A stretch of DNA of 64,000 nt, from positions 16,126-80,125 of the forward strand of contig PBOG01000064.1 of assembly GCA_002724245.1 (NCBI GenBank), written 5' to 3'. This DNA is from Planctomycetaceae bacterium. Lineage in GTDB: Bacteria; Planctomycetota; Planctomycetia; Pirellulales; Pirellulaceae. Positions 16,876 through 28,900 of the stretch are shown piece after piece; within the stretch, counting starts at the first letter, position 1, and each line of letters begins with the position of its first letter. Under the pieces are notes generated by a model that was not told where the DNA came from, did not search any database, and saw only the letters and a list, made by a program, of their open reading frames with translations. Position numbers and translations under genes: made by a program.

Positions 16876-18750
16876 GTGCAACCTTTCCACATCACTTGTC
16901 CTAGTTGTACATCCAGACTGCGCGTGTCCAGTGCGCATGCCCTGGGACAGATCTTGTGTTGCCCCAAATGTCAAAGCCTCGTTCAGGTCCCAGAGTCAGC
17001 ACCCGATTCAGTCGAAGATGCGGCGGTCGGGCAACCACCCCTTGCTGAACCGCTTACCACATCCAGAACGCACGACCTCCCATCTCACTCCCCACCGGAG
17101 ACCACGTCTGAGGAAACCGCCAGCGGCCGCAACCCAATCACGTCCACCTCATCGGAGACACAGAAAGAATTCAGTCACCAGGCGAACCCCACCCAGCAGG
17201 AACCTGGCCCGGCACACCGCCCGCTCTTGCCGCCGACCGGTGACTGGACACCAGCCAGTACACAACGAACGCGTCAGTGGGTCTTGTATGTGCTCGCGGC
17301 CGCGGCTGGAATTGCACTTGCTATCTTGACTGCAAGTCAATTCCCCGATTGGTCGTCGGATAATACCCCCATAGCAGCGCAATTACGTACCGACGATTCC
17401 CAGCAGGCCTCGTCAACAACCCATTCGACTGGTGAAAAAGCAGGGCCCGCGCCGTTGGATCCAGACCGCAGAGATTCTGCCACCGCCCCCGCCAGTGCCA
17501 TACCTGATGTGGTCACTGCAGAGTCCTCTGTCAATGCACCACCGGCGGCAGCACGCTCAGTTGAAGAACGAACGATTGCGGAGCCCAACGCAGATCCCCC
17601 TCCCCTGCCGGTCGCTATTGAAAACCAGGCGCCCCACGACACACCTGCGCCGATCCGCCCTCCAGCCAAACGCAAAGCAGCCACGCGCCACCTCGACATT
17701 GACACCCAAATTGCAAGATCACTCGAGTCTTTCGAAATCCATCGACAACCACTCGTCGACTTTGCCAGATTCGTCTCGGAATTCACCTACCTACCGGTAA
17801 CACTCGACGTCGTATCACTACGACAACACGAGATTTCTCCACTTGTCCCGGTATCCGCCGAACTGAACCAAACCACCTTTCGGGACTTGCTTCCGGCCCT
17901 CCTTGCGCCGCTCGAACTGAAGACGACGTTCGATTCACACCAAGGGATCATTATTCACCATCGCACCCACCATCCGGAGGCGCATGCCCGCAAAATTGAC
18001 GTCCGAGACCTCGCAACCAATCCAACCGAAACCGAACAACTTTGCAAACTTATACAAACTCTGGTCGCGCCCAGTACGTGGCGCACGCAAGGAGGGACTG
18101 GCAGCCTGCAGGGCGCCCGTGGAACGCTCATCGTTTATCAGACACACTCGATCCACACCGAAGTCGAGCGATTCTGCGGTCAACTTCGACGAGCCCGCAA
18201 GAAACTGCCCCCACTCAAACTGAATCCAGGCAATCACAATCCAGGAGCTGAACCCCAGTTCCCCCTGGTATCACTCACTTTCAGTCAACCAACCCGGCTG
18301 CTGCAGATGGTCAAACGCCTGGAACAAGAAACGGACAGTCGCCTGGTCGTTAATTGGGCATCGCTGGCACAACAAGGATGGTACGCCGACAGCACATCTA
18401 CGTTGGTCGCAAACGCGGACCCCTTGGATCATGTCTTGGAGCAACTATTCCAGCCAACTCCCGTTACGCTGTCAGCGTTGGGATCCACCTTGTATCACGT
18501 CACTACAGAGACGCCGAGCGAGGTCCGAATGCAGATTATGTTTCATCCCACCGGCCAGAAGCTAACCCTCGACCAGGCAAATCAGCAGATACGCTCCTTG
18601 GTCCAGATCATTGGCCCCGCGCATTTCCAGGATCCAGGAAGTAGTGGCGCGATCTGTTTTGATGCTCTATCCGACTGCCTGATCGTGCGTCTGCCGGCAA
18701 CGCTCCAATCTCTGGTCGAATCACAGCTGCGGCGTCCGCGGGATTTCTAG
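16876..18750 (+). CDS. Zinc-ribbon / single-TM protein with STN-like repeats
   Basis: A 624-residue protein starting with GTG. The N-terminus is an MJ0042-type zinc ribbon with CPSC (8-11) and CPKC (29-32), followed by a Pro/Ser/Thr-rich linker, one membrane helix (about 135-157), and a second long low-complexity linker (to about 275). The C-terminal half contains two beta-alpha regions that resemble secretin/TonB short N-terminal (STN-like) modules: around FARFVSEFTYLPVTLDVV and around MVKRLEQETDSRLVVNWA. Topology would put the ribbon in the cytoplasm and the STN-like modules in the periplasm. Similar zinc-ribbon/TM architectures recur in planctomycetes. Function unknown; linking a cytoplasmic sensor to an envelope partner is only a guess. 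Confidence 0.6.
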   Translation: MQPFHITCPSCTSRLRVSSAHALGQILCCPKCQSLVQVPESAPDSVEDAAVGQPPLAEPLTTSRTHDLPSHSPPETTSEETASGRNPITSTSSETQKEFSHQANPTQQEPGPAHRPLLPPTGDWTPASTQRTRQWVLYVLAAAAGIALAILTASQFPDWSSDNTPIAAQLRTDDSQQASSTTHSTGEKAGPAPLDPDRRDSATAPASAIPDVVTAESSVNAPPAAARSVEERTIAEPNADPPPLPVAIENQAPHDTPAPIRPPAKRKAATRHLDIDTQIARSLESFEIHRQPLVDFARFVSEFTYLPVTLDVVSLRQHEISPLVPVSAELNQTTFRDLLPALLAPLELKTTFDSHQGIIIHHRTHHPEAHARKIDVRDLATNPTETEQLCKLIQTLVAPSTWRTQGGTGSLQGARGTLIVYQTHSIHTEVERFCGQLRRARKKLPPLKLNPGNHNPGAEPQFPLVSLTFSQPTRLLQMVKRLEQETDSRLVVNWASLAQQGWYADSTSTLVANADPLDHVLEQLFQPTPVTLSALGSTLYHVTTETPSEVRMQIMFHPTGQKLTLDQANQQIRSLVQIIGPAHFQDPGSSGAICFDALSDCLIVRLPATLQSLVESQLRRPRDF

Positions 18751-18794
18751 CCTCGGCCTCGCGGCATTACCTCGCCGAAACACTGAACCGCCAT

Positions 18795-19673
18795 TCAACT
18801 GCTGGCACTTCGGTAACTGCCAAGCGCGCGGGTGAAGACCCAGCGAGATCCAAGCACACTTGTTAAGGTCACGACCAACGCGAACACCGGCAAGAGAATG
18901 TCTAACATCCAGCTCGAGTTCGGGGAAAGCGGCTGAGCTACCAGACGCGCCGGCACATTTACCACAACAAGCACCGGAACGATGAAAGTAAAAAAGATCC
19001 GCAGCATGTTCCCCCACGGCCATCCCTGGTAGATATCCATTGGATACCGCGAAAAATTCGTGAGATAAAACCAGAAATTGTAGAGTGATTGATTGCGTCC
19101 AAGCCAGATACTGGTCGCTGCCAGAGCAATCATCAGGCTATACAAGATTGCGACACCCGTGATGATGTAAAGTGGATATAACAAGATCCGTATCGGTGAA
19201 ACAACAATCGGATTTTCCGGCCGCGTAACAAGCTGCCACGCACTCACTCCAAGCAAAATCAATCCCGCCAGAAAATTCGCAAACTGCGACCACTCGATCT
19301 TCTGCAATGAGATCAAGAATTGCGTATCGATCGGTTTGAGAAGGGCAAAATCGAGGTCGCCCCGTCGAATCAACTCGCTAAACTCCTGGGCGTTGGGCAT
19401 AAAGAGCGCCTGCACCGTACTGTTAATCAACATCGTGGTCGCCAAAAACACAAAGAACTCGTACTTGTGCCAGCCTGTACCGGGTCCAATCTCCTGCGCG
19501 TGGTTGAAGATGATCAGATAAAAGCCCACGTTCATCAACGTCCAGGAAAGTGAGGAAACACACTGGAGCGTAAAATTCAACCGGAAGGTCATCTCACGGA
19601 CCAGGCTGTTTCGGGCAAAGGTCAAAAACACCTTGCCATAAGGTGGGGTTTCTTGCGTCATCCTGGGATCCAT
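18795..19673 (-). CDS. ABC-2 type transporter permease subunit
   Basis: A 292-residue membrane protein with about six helices. It matches the COG3694/DUF990 type of ABC-2 permease: an amphipathic N-terminus (FARNSLVREMTFRLNF), the central ELIRRGDLDFALLKPID loop that is characteristic of the group, and a last helix ending in SRWVFTRALGSYRSASS. These permeases work with an ABC ATPase and usually a second permease to export polysaccharide, lipid or drug. Neither partner is in this window; they may lie elsewhere. It follows the GT87-like gene on the minus strand with a 116-base gap. A second Met four codons in could also be the start. Confidence 0.8.
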   Translation of the reverse strand: MDPRMTQETPPYGKVFLTFARNSLVREMTFRLNFTLQCVSSLSWTLMNVGFYLIIFNHAQEIGPGTGWHKYEFFVFLATTMLINSTVQALFMPNAQEFSELIRRGDLDFALLKPIDTQFLISLQKIEWSQFANFLAGLILLGVSAWQLVTRPENPIVVSPIRILLYPLYIITGVAILYSLMIALAATSIWLGRNQSLYNFWFYLTNFSRYPMDIYQGWPWGNMLRIFFTFIVPVLVVVNVPARLVAQPLSPNSSWMLDILLPVFALVVTLTSVLGSRWVFTRALGSYRSASS

Positions 19674-19789
19674 TCCGCGTTTCCGCCGGGCAACTCCGTC
19701 AGGCTGTGATAGACAGACTTTATTCTAGTTACCCGCAGAAACGCAACTAGCCAGACGAACCGCCAACGTAGTCCACTGGTAATCAGCGG

Positions 19790-21055
19790 TTACACCGTCA
19801 ACCAGCATCCTGAGGATTCAGGGTGCTCTGCAGGATCGTCCTTCCCTGTTTTATCCAACGCGCGGGCTACCAGGAACAAAGCCAGAAACATCACCGGCAT
19901 GACCCGCACAACAAGCATCAGAAACAAACCGGGGGCGGTCACCACCCGTTGCGGGTCGATCCCCTGCAACTGTTCAGCCAGTTCTGATGGCAAGGCGAAC
20001 AAATCAAGTTGCTTGAAGAGAAAATAGGGAGACGGCAAACAGGCAACAAGAATACACACGAGCGCGAACGGATGCCGCAAGTCACGTTGGGTCAACAATC
20101 CGAGCACCAGGAAAGGAATCAATGTTGTGTAGTGGTATTCGAACGCGCCACTATAAAAGAGCAGGTAGTAAGAGGTTGCCAGAAGCAGACCGCAAAACAG
20201 GGAAATACGAGGCACAAAGAACAAAGCCAACAACCCTATTCCTGCGCTGTATTTCAATAGTTCTGCCGCCGCGATGCCAGCACCCCAATGCAGAACAACT
20301 GCTTGCAAATTAAAGACCATTTCCCGATGAAACGCAGGCGCTTCCGTAGGCAGCCCGGCAAAACTAACCAGCAGTTCCAAGTACTGGCTACCGCCCTGAA
20401 ACAAGCACCCAATTCCGGTCAGCACCGCAAACCCGAGTGTCGCAGCTACCGCGACGCGAATCTTTCCACGCAGCATCAACAACGGCACCCACAGCAGGGC
20501 GATCGGTTTGACGAGCAATGACGCCAACAGCCAGCCTGTCAGCCAGGTATCTGAACGGTTTTCCACAACCCCGAGCAAGAAGAGATAGAGACTTGTATTC
20601 AGAAAGAAATGATACTGCCCGGACCCGATCTCAACACCTTGCACAAAAAACACCCACCACACAAATGCCGCCAGGACGAAGCGGGGCGTCTGGCCAGCGC
20701 GACGGTAGAGATCGACAAACAGCAGGCTACTGATGAGCAGCTTGACGAGGGAGAAAATGGCGAAACCAGTGGGAATACTCATCCCTTGCAACGGCAAGCC
20801 GATCAACAAAGTGAAAACAGGGTGGTACACATTACCGCGCAGCAACGGGTACTCGGCAGGCATTGTAAATGGACCACACAAATTCCCACCCTGACGCCAT
20901 TCCAGTACTGCGTGGGGAATCTGCGAATAGTCAAGCGTCTTCTCACTCTGGATTGCATCCCAAGGAAAAAACCAGAGGAGATGATCGGTACGCAATGCGG
21001 ATGCGTAATAGAACAAGTGGATCGCCACAAAAAGACCAATCCACCACCACTTCAT
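19790..21055 (-). CDS. GT87-like (DUF2029) integral membrane glycosyltransferase
   Basis: A 421-residue polytopic protein with roughly ten membrane helices, starting at ATG 21055 (a TTG nine bases upstream is possible). The pattern fits the GT-C type GT87/DUF2029 family: the first helix is followed by an acidic loop, and an EYPLLRGNVYHPVFTLL stretch sits before the next helices. Known GT87 enzymes are polyprenyl-phosphate-mannose-dependent mannosyltransferases acting outside the cytoplasm. Donor and acceptor cannot be told from the sequence. It lies between the FG-GAP lipoprotein gene and the ABC-2 permease, all on the minus strand, which fits an envelope-glycan locus but does not prove one. 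Confidence 0.7.
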   Translation of the reverse strand: MKWWWIGLFVAIHLFYYASALRTDHLLWFFPWDAIQSEKTLDYSQIPHAVLEWRQGGNLCGPFTMPAEYPLLRGNVYHPVFTLLIGLPLQGMSIPTGFAIFSLVKLLISSLLFVDLYRRAGQTPRFVLAAFVWWVFFVQGVEIGSGQYHFFLNTSLYLFLLGVVENRSDTWLTGWLLASLLVKPIALLWVPLLMLRGKIRVAVAATLGFAVLTGIGCLFQGGSQYLELLVSFAGLPTEAPAFHREMVFNLQAVVLHWGAGIAAAELLKYSAGIGLLALFFVPRISLFCGLLLATSYYLLFYSGAFEYHYTTLIPFLVLGLLTQRDLRHPFALVCILVACLPSPYFLFKQLDLFALPSELAEQLQGIDPQRVVTAPGLFLMLVVRVMPVMFLALFLVARALDKTGKDDPAEHPESSGCWLTV

Positions 21056-21233
21056 CTTCTGCAATGCACCCTCCCGGCAATTCCCTGTTCACCCTCGCTG
21101 AAGCCCAACGAACCAGGATGCTTGTCCCGCTATGGACTGTCTCAACAGCACGGAACGCACAATGGATCTGTTTCGTTCAGAACAACTGCTAAGTCACACC
21201 AAAGGCAGTTTGCCATCAATCTGATTCCCTGCG

Positions 21234-22862
21234 TCAGCGAAGTTGATTTTCCCAGATTGTGATCATCCCGGGCAAGGGAGATAACCCGATCGCCCGCGGC
21301 GTAATCCCTTCGAGCGTAAAGTGACCTGTCAATAGATCCAGGTCACCGTCACCATCCACATCCGCACATTTGACGGTGGCATGGGAATAACGTCCTGTTT
21401 CCAGCACGTGTGTTTCAAACTGTCTTGGACTGGTCTGCTCAAGCCAAACCAGTGACGCAACTCGTTTACCGTCCAGTAAGTTCACCCCCGTCTGGGGATC
21501 GGTAATACCAAACGGGAGAAAGGCTGACGCGACAATATCCAGGTCGCCATCGGCGTCCAGGTCACCGCTGCTGACGGCCAGTCCCCCGGGGAGTGGCGTC
21601 AAAGCATGCCTCTGAAACGGGAAGCTGCCTTTGTTTTCCAGCCATTGAACCTGGTGGTAAGGTCGGTAGATCTGGAAGTCGAGTGTATCTCCATTCACCA
21701 GCAGAACATCCAAGTCGCCATCGCCATCCACATCCGTAAGCTCAATCCCAGCAGAGCCATACCCCGCATTATTTGCGTCGAACACGACTTCTTTGCGAAA
21801 CTTGCCATCACCCTGATTCAAAAAGGCCACAATTTTTTCGTGCTCCTGGCTGATCAACGCCATAAAATCCAGGCGTCCGTCACCATTCAGATCCGCAACC
21901 GGGACGTGTATCACGCCAGCGCGATCATCAAGCGTATGTACTTCAAAATGCGGCTCACGGTAATCGGTCGTCCGATTCTCCAAATACAACACATGACCGG
22001 AAAACTGTCCTCCAAATTCTGCGACCACCAAATCGCGATCACCGTCACTGTCGAAATCCGCCGCCCTGACATCCGCAACCCGCCCGACTCCGGCAAGCAA
22101 ACTCGTCATCTGGTAGGCGCCCGATTCGTCCGCATGCAGCCACAGCACCCGTCCCTTCTTTGCATCGGATGTCTGCAACGTCCCCAAGTCGGCAACTAAT
22201 GCGTCAGGACGTCCATCTTGATCCAGGTCGGTCGTCTCCAGGTGCCCCGGATGGGTGACTTTGCCCAGGAACGAGAGCGTATTTCGTCCCGTCCTGGGTT
22301 CCCAGACGAAAATCTGTCCCGTCGGCATATCTGTAATCAAACTTGCATTTTGTTTTTCCGCCCCCCAAGGTGACCACTGAATGTTGGAAACTCCCTGGTA
22401 CACAGGCAAAGCGAACTGTCCGGTGGTCTCTCGATCCACTTCGACCGCAAGATCACGTGTTTGGAAGACGAGTGGCGACGGTGTTCCCTGCGGTGGTTCA
22501 ATCTCGAAACGGTCGGGAGCACGATCCCGAAAAAATCGCAACGTTGGCGCAAAAGGGGGCACTTTCTGCGGATCAAAATCACTATGCTCCAGAAAGCCGT
22601 ACGCCTGCCGCAGCTCCTTTTCCCAGAATTCCTTCGGAATCGTCTGCGGTTCAGGGTACGCGTGGCAATAGGTGCATGCCTCACGTATCTGAGACTCCAA
22701 CAATTGCTTGTCGACGGCTGCAACTACTTCACCAAAGTCCTGTGCAGCGGTTGTCGTATTCGCCGTGTCGTGAGGCGGTACCACTGGAGATGGCCCGCAC
22801 CCAGTGGACAAGCCGAGGGCCACCAGGATCATTGTGGCCTGCACCCCGGTTTTCGTCAGCAT
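21234..22862 (-). CDS. FG-GAP/VCBS repeat lipoprotein with CxxCH motif
   Basis: I chose ATG 22862, since GGAGGG lies 7 bases upstream and a lipoprotein signal follows (LSTGC, Cys22); longer in-frame starts run into the neighbouring gene. The 542-residue product has CTYCH (63-67), a possible single heme site, then a beta propeller formed by at least six FG-GAP units with calcium-type DxDxDG loops, for example DLDQDGRPD, DFDSDGDRD, DLNGDGRLD, DVDGDGDLD (twice) and DLDADGDLD. Such proteins are extracellular or periplasmic and may bind ligands or partners. Heme attachment is not certain because the second domain of a usual PSCyt1 is short here. It follows the 2355-residue giant protein gene by 53 bases on the same strand. 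Confidence 0.8.
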   Translation of the reverse strand: MLTKTGVQATMILVALGLSTGCGPSPVVPPHDTANTTTAAQDFGEVVAAVDKQLLESQIREACTYCHAYPEPQTIPKEFWEKELRQAYGFLEHSDFDPQKVPPFAPTLRFFRDRAPDRFEIEPPQGTPSPLVFQTRDLAVEVDRETTGQFALPVYQGVSNIQWSPWGAEKQNASLITDMPTGQIFVWEPRTGRNTLSFLGKVTHPGHLETTDLDQDGRPDALVADLGTLQTSDAKKGRVLWLHADESGAYQMTSLLAGVGRVADVRAADFDSDGDRDLVVAEFGGQFSGHVLYLENRTTDYREPHFEVHTLDDRAGVIHVPVADLNGDGRLDFMALISQEHEKIVAFLNQGDGKFRKEVVFDANNAGYGSAGIELTDVDGDGDLDVLLVNGDTLDFQIYRPYHQVQWLENKGSFPFQRHALTPLPGGLAVSSGDLDADGDLDIVASAFLPFGITDPQTGVNLLDGKRVASLVWLEQTSPRQFETHVLETGRYSHATVKCADVDGDGDLDLLTGHFTLEGITPRAIGLSPLPGMITIWENQLR

Positions 22863-22915
22863 CAAAGAGCCCTCCGAATCGATCATCTCACGTATCGCCA
22901 GCCCCATCACACTGT

Positions 22916-25900
22916 TCACGATCTCAATACCGTTTGAAGATGAGGCGTCTTGCGAGTCACGGGTGAGGCGCGGTCGCCGAAACGAACTGTACGCATTGCC
23001 ACCAGAAGACTGCAACCAATAATCAACCACCCCAGCCAACTAGGAGACAACCATAACCACCACACCAACCCCAGAACGATTCCACCAGTGGACGCATGCC
23101 AGGTCACTCGTTCCATGTTCCACTGCCGTGACATCCCTCTCCACGCAACGCACGCGACAACAACCGTCAGGACTACGGCCAGACTACGCCACATCAAGGA
23201 CCGATCAAACGCGACATGCCGGCCAAGCTCCAGAGTCGATTGGTCACCCGTGAATTGCAGGTAAATTCCTTCACGATAATCACCAAGGCGGGAAATCAGC
23301 GTCAGCGGCCCGGGCGCTGTCGTAAGAGTCGACTGCTGGGGCTCCACGATTTCAAGCCGCTGGCCGACATCCCGCCAGCGCGTGTTCATTTCCTCCCGAA
23401 CCGCCGTGTCTCCCGAAAGTCCCTCACCAGCATCAATCTGAGCGAGCCGTGTATGTGTTTCGGTATAGCGTTGCCACCAGGACAGATACCAGCGGCTGCG
23501 ATCTTGATAAGAATAACTCCGCGCGGTATCAGCAGCTGTAGTCAACAAATCCGTCAAACTGCGCAATCGCGCGACTCCGTGCTCCAACTCCGAAACAACC
23601 GCTCCTTCCACTACCTCTGGATCGCGAGACTTCTGACCAGCGACCTGCACGTACCAGAGTGTTTGCTCAACCGGAAAGCTGACCACGCGAGGAACGAATA
23701 ATGTCCTGTCTGTAATCGCTTTCTGTGGGACGTCGTAGATCACCTCGATCCGTTGTGGTAACGGCTGGCGTCCCAGGTTCACGCGCCACTCATACTTGCC
23801 TAAAGAGGTCAATTCGCCGGGATACCCGTCAACAGAGACACGTAACAACCGAAGTCCATCCGGAACTTCAAGTACACAATACTCTCGCCGGCCCGCTACC
23901 AGGTGAAAACTGCTCGCACCAAATCGATGCTGTGAATCGCAAATCACACGATGGTCTGCAAGTTGCACTCGCGCTTCAATACGGTCTTCCTGGCGTACGG
24001 GCGCCACTCGCGAACGCGCGGTAAGCTCAAACACGGTGTGACCGGGTTCTGCGCCGATTTCGCTGGGCGGCACAACCACGCGCCGCAAATCGATCCCCTT
24101 CCAGAACAGAGGCTCGCCCTCCAATATCTCCGGCACGATCAGGTAACGTTCGGTCTGCGTAACATCTCGAGGTACAATCGGCAACAACAAGTCACTACTC
24201 GTTGTTGCCGCCTTTACCAGACGCTCTATTTGAACGGTAAAGTTCCCCAGGCCCGTGGTTCCTGGATACAAGACCCATTCACGGCCATCTCGATCAGCTA
24301 GTACCCGGGACGTACTCTGTGTCCCCTCAGGCAAACTCAGGGAAGTACTCTCACTGTCGGGAATTTCAAGACGCAACGCATCTAAAGCCCCCTTTTCTCC
24401 TCGAAAAGAGACGTCGCTCTGGGCGGACCAGTCACCGTCCTTCGGCACAAGTCGAGTAATGATTTTAGCTTGGACTCGCGTCGTCCTTTTCTGGATACGC
24501 GCACGGCAGCGAGCCACACCGTCTTCAACCGCAGGTGTGCAAGCGTAACTACCAACTAACCTTCCCCACCCCGATCGATACCGGCCCCACCCCTCCTCGT
24601 CCGTTGCCTGCCAATGCAACGGAGACGCTAGGACGACTCGCAATTTGGGGTCACGGTAAACCCTTACGCGTCGTGTGTTCACCGTACTTGCTACAGGCTC
24701 GATGGACGGCAACTCGACTTCGGCGCCCACTTCCGTCATGCCACCGCGCAGTACCACCTGGACTGGATCCGCCGTCAGGTTCCTGAGAAACACGGAAACG
24801 CGCCCACTGGGCGCACGCGCCCAGTGAGAAAGCAGCGGCACACCATTCCCAGTCACCTCAACGTCATACAGCTTCATCTCCGGAGATGTTTCAACGTAAT
24901 ACTGCCACACCGATTCACCCGCCGTACGCAGCTGCGCTACCCACTCCATTTTCACTTCACGCTCACCAAACAGAATGTCTAACTGCGAATCCGCTGTCAC
25001 CGTCGCAGCCCGTAATTGTGTCATGATGCCCCACGTACCCTGCAGGTCACTCACCACGTAGGCAAGATCTGGAGACGCGACGTCGGCTGACCAGGCGGCG
25101 GTCAGATCGGCAGCATCCATAGAAATAAACCCGGGTACGTTTTCCGGCTGGCCTGATAACGAGTCGTCCAACGATACGGCAAATAAGTGTCGCGTCGCCT
25201 TGCCTGTACGCACCTCTAACTCCGGCAACGTCAGTTTTCCCACGCCAGTCGTTCCGGTCAGGTAAAAAGTCAACGGCAACACAAACTCGTCGCCTGCCTC
25301 CTCTGGTAAAGTTACGTTCAGTGTCTTGGTCCCTGGTCGCTCAGGATTCCCTACCTCCACCACTGTCCACTCAGTCTCCTGGTCGAGCAAACGCAAGCGT
25401 GAATCTACCTCCAATTGAACCGTCTTGACGCGCCCCGCGAGGACACGACCAAACAAACGCGATTCAAACAATACACGGCCCGGGCGAACACGTAACCAGT
25501 CAATCTGTTCAAACGTGACATCGACACCATCGGTCACATCCTGTCGCGTTGGCGACCAACGGAACGATAACGTTTTCGAAGGCCCTAATTCCACTGACGG
25601 GTTGCCAAACTCGTCAATTGTCGTTTGCCCTAACGCGGAGTCGACCCGGATACCTGGCACCGGCTCTGCGCTTTCCAGTCGAAAGCGGGATTGCGGAACT
25701 TCGGGAATCTTGATCTGGAATCGACCTTCGCCAGACTGCGTCTGGTCAAGTGGAAGCAGCGAAAGTTCAAGACGGTGTAACCCCTGAGAATTGACGGCAA
25801 ACTCCAGGCTGTCTCCCGTCAGCGACCAGCGTGTTTGAATCGCAACGCCATCCAGATGTGCATCCGCGATTTGCACCTCATTTTCAAGTAGCGGTATTGC

Positions 25901-28900
25901 AACCCGCTGTTGCTCGCGACGCGCTTCCAGGTCATAAACGGCGACAATCTGAGAAACAGCCAGCCGCTTCTCACGAGAACGCGCAACATCACATCGATAA
26001 TTCGCTGCCGTAACGACCCAATCATGTGCCAATGGTTGTGACGCCACAGCCAATGCCGTCAGACGTCGGTAAAACGCCTCTGGCAAATAGATCACATCAC
26101 CCACTGGCCGGCGTTCCGCATCGATCGGAAACAAAACTTCATAGATAACCGGCGCATCAACGCCATCACGCGGCTCATCCGCTCCACCAGCCACAGCCAC
26201 CAGGGCACCGAAAACTGCCACCGTCCCAGTCGACCAAAGCGGCCAGTCTTTCGAAAACACGCGCCGACGGTACCGCGTCTCGACCATTCCCGGCTGTAGC
26301 CAGAGCAAACGAACTCCGATTCCAGCGACAACACCAAGAAATACGGCTGCAGACACCAGATCCAGAATATCAGGTACCAGACAGGCTACCAGGACCGAAA
26401 ATGCGACCGCAACCAAACTTCCGCGTGGCGAGCGTGCGGCGCCCCAGATCGTGCCTCCGGTCGCCAAAAAGAACACTGCCCAGGCCCACGACTGAATGGT
26501 TCCAGGGCGATACACCTCCACTACGACATCACGCTGTTTTGGCCAATCCAACAAACGCACAAATGTACCTGCTCTTGTGTTGATAGCGGGTGATGCGTCA
26601 TGCACATGAAGCCAGGGACTACCTTGCGACCGATCGACGTTCCAACTCTGCGCCAGAACCGCCCCAGGCCTACGCTCGCTTCTGGCTCCCTCCGATTCGA
26701 GCTCCGACTGGAGACGACTGGAAACAACTACATCTTCACCGTGCTTCACCAGTCGCAAACCCCAGCGTCCCAGCACGCGGCTTGTCAGATCCCCCGGAGC
26801 TACGTTTCTCCATATCGGCAAACGCGTATCCGGCGTGATACCCACGGCTGCCAATTGCCAGCGATCGATCCATAAACGCGGCACCTGCTGCCCGCCGTAA
26901 GACCCGATCCACTCACCCCATGTCTGCGGATGAACCACTCCCTGGGAAGCGTCGAGTAACGCATTAAGTTTCCTGGTCGCCCGTTCAACCACATCCGTTT
27001 CATCAATGTCTGCAGGCGTCCTGGCAATACCAGACCATTCCATATCGAGGAGACGAAACGGCTTGATCTCGCCTGGTCGTAACAAGGGCCCCAGGAATCG
27101 ACGCAGCCAGTCACCTGTTCTAGACATAACGCCAATTTGTATGCCTTCCTGTCCGGGACGAGGGGCATACCCCGAGGGGAGCCAAACCAACCATTGGCGT
27201 TGTAATACAGGTGCGTCAATTGACGTGTCTGGCGGTGCCAATGACGCACGACTACCAAGCTCGGATCCAATCGTCTCAAACAGCAGTTGGACGACCGGGA
27301 AACGCACGCCCACTGGCAAACTCAAGACAACCGGCGCTTCGGTGGCAACCACCGCCGGCGGTGCCACCCGTTTGCCGTTGATCTGAATCCCATGCCAACG
27401 AGCCCCTTGCGGAATCCGAAAACTGGCTCGCCGACGTCCCCCGTTCTCAATAAGAAATGCCGCTTCGTGCAAGACATGGCCATTGCGTGCCCAATGAGAC
27501 ACAAGCTGGAACGACCAGGCGTGAAATGCTGCATCTATTGGACTGGAGATTTGCTGTCGTAACCAGGCCACGGTCTGGGTACCCGGATCGTATCGATAGG
27601 TACCTCGAATCGCCCGGTCACCTGTCCGTTTTCCCGGCTGCCGCGGAATGCGACTCAATGCAGGGCCTTCGATACGGCAACTCCGCAAACCGTGGTTGGA
27701 GAAAACAAGCGTGCCTGTTTGCTCCGTCGTTTCAGGTAACCGAATCAAACCTATTTGATGCTGCTCTCCAAACCGGCTACGGCGTGTCCCTACCACGACA
27801 AAAGGACCTGCCTGTGGTTCGACAATACCCAGGTTCCAAATGGCTCCCTGATTATCGTCCTGTGCGTACACCCGACGTGCTGTTAGTCCAAGTTGTCGGT
27901 TGCTCTCAAAACGCCATTCAACGTCTGCATCGATGCTACCGGGAAGACTTACTCGAAACCCACGCAGAGGCGTCGATTCGGGTAAACAACGAATCTCAAA
28001 TCTCTCGACTAGTTCGTCATCACGCAAGTCAACTTTGACTTCTATTTCCGCAGAGAAACGTGGTGGCTCAGTTCGCAAGAACACCGCGAGTTCTGGCGGA
28101 TAAACTTTCGCGGTCATAACCATGGCACTGGGACCCGCTTCCACCAGCTGCCGGTCTGTCGACAGCAGGTCGTCATACAGAATCCGCTCCACCCCACGAT
28201 CCCCGGTCAACTCGACTTGCCGAGTCGGTTCCACTGGCACACTCACTAGATCACGCCTGGTCACACCCTGATCAAATGCAATCAACGGCAATTGCAGTCC
28301 CTTAACCAACGGACCTTCGGCGCGCAACGCTTTCGAACAAGTCAAATGAAATGTCACAATACGGTCTCGTGGCAGAGATCGCGCAAGTTGCAGCACGACG
28401 CGGCGTTGCGGCAGTCGCTCGCGCGCCGCATCTGGCCGCAGCGCAGATACCACCTGAAAACTCTCCAGAAGGTCCGGTGGATCCGCCTCGACCAGCTCGA
28501 CACCCCAGTCAGCCGGAATCGAGGACGTCAATTGGAAAAGCTCCCCCTGCAACGCCTGCACTCGAGCCACCACATCGGCCCGCGCTGTTCCGGCACGGGA
28601 CCGCAACGTCGTCCCCAGATCCACTGTCACTGCAGCCGTCCGCCGAGCGACCACCACTGCAACGGCACTCTCCGCGGAATGAAATTGAATCACACGCGTT
28701 ATCGACGGGTCCGCCGACTCAACGAATACTTCATGGCCACCAAGAGGTGTAACTTGCAACAGCTGTAATGACTCGTTGTCGATTTCCAGTGTCGCCTGCC
28801 CTTCTCGCCAGATTCCTTCGCGCAGCCGCGCTACTGGCAAACGCCAGACCGTGCCGGTCTGCAGGGGCGCAGAGCCAGAAATTCGCAGCACGCTCTCTTC

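Noticed and set aside
20609-21262. 217-codon plus-strand open frame over the GT87-like gene
   Set aside because: The translation is rich in Gln, His and Arg, typical of antisense reading of a hydrophobic membrane protein.
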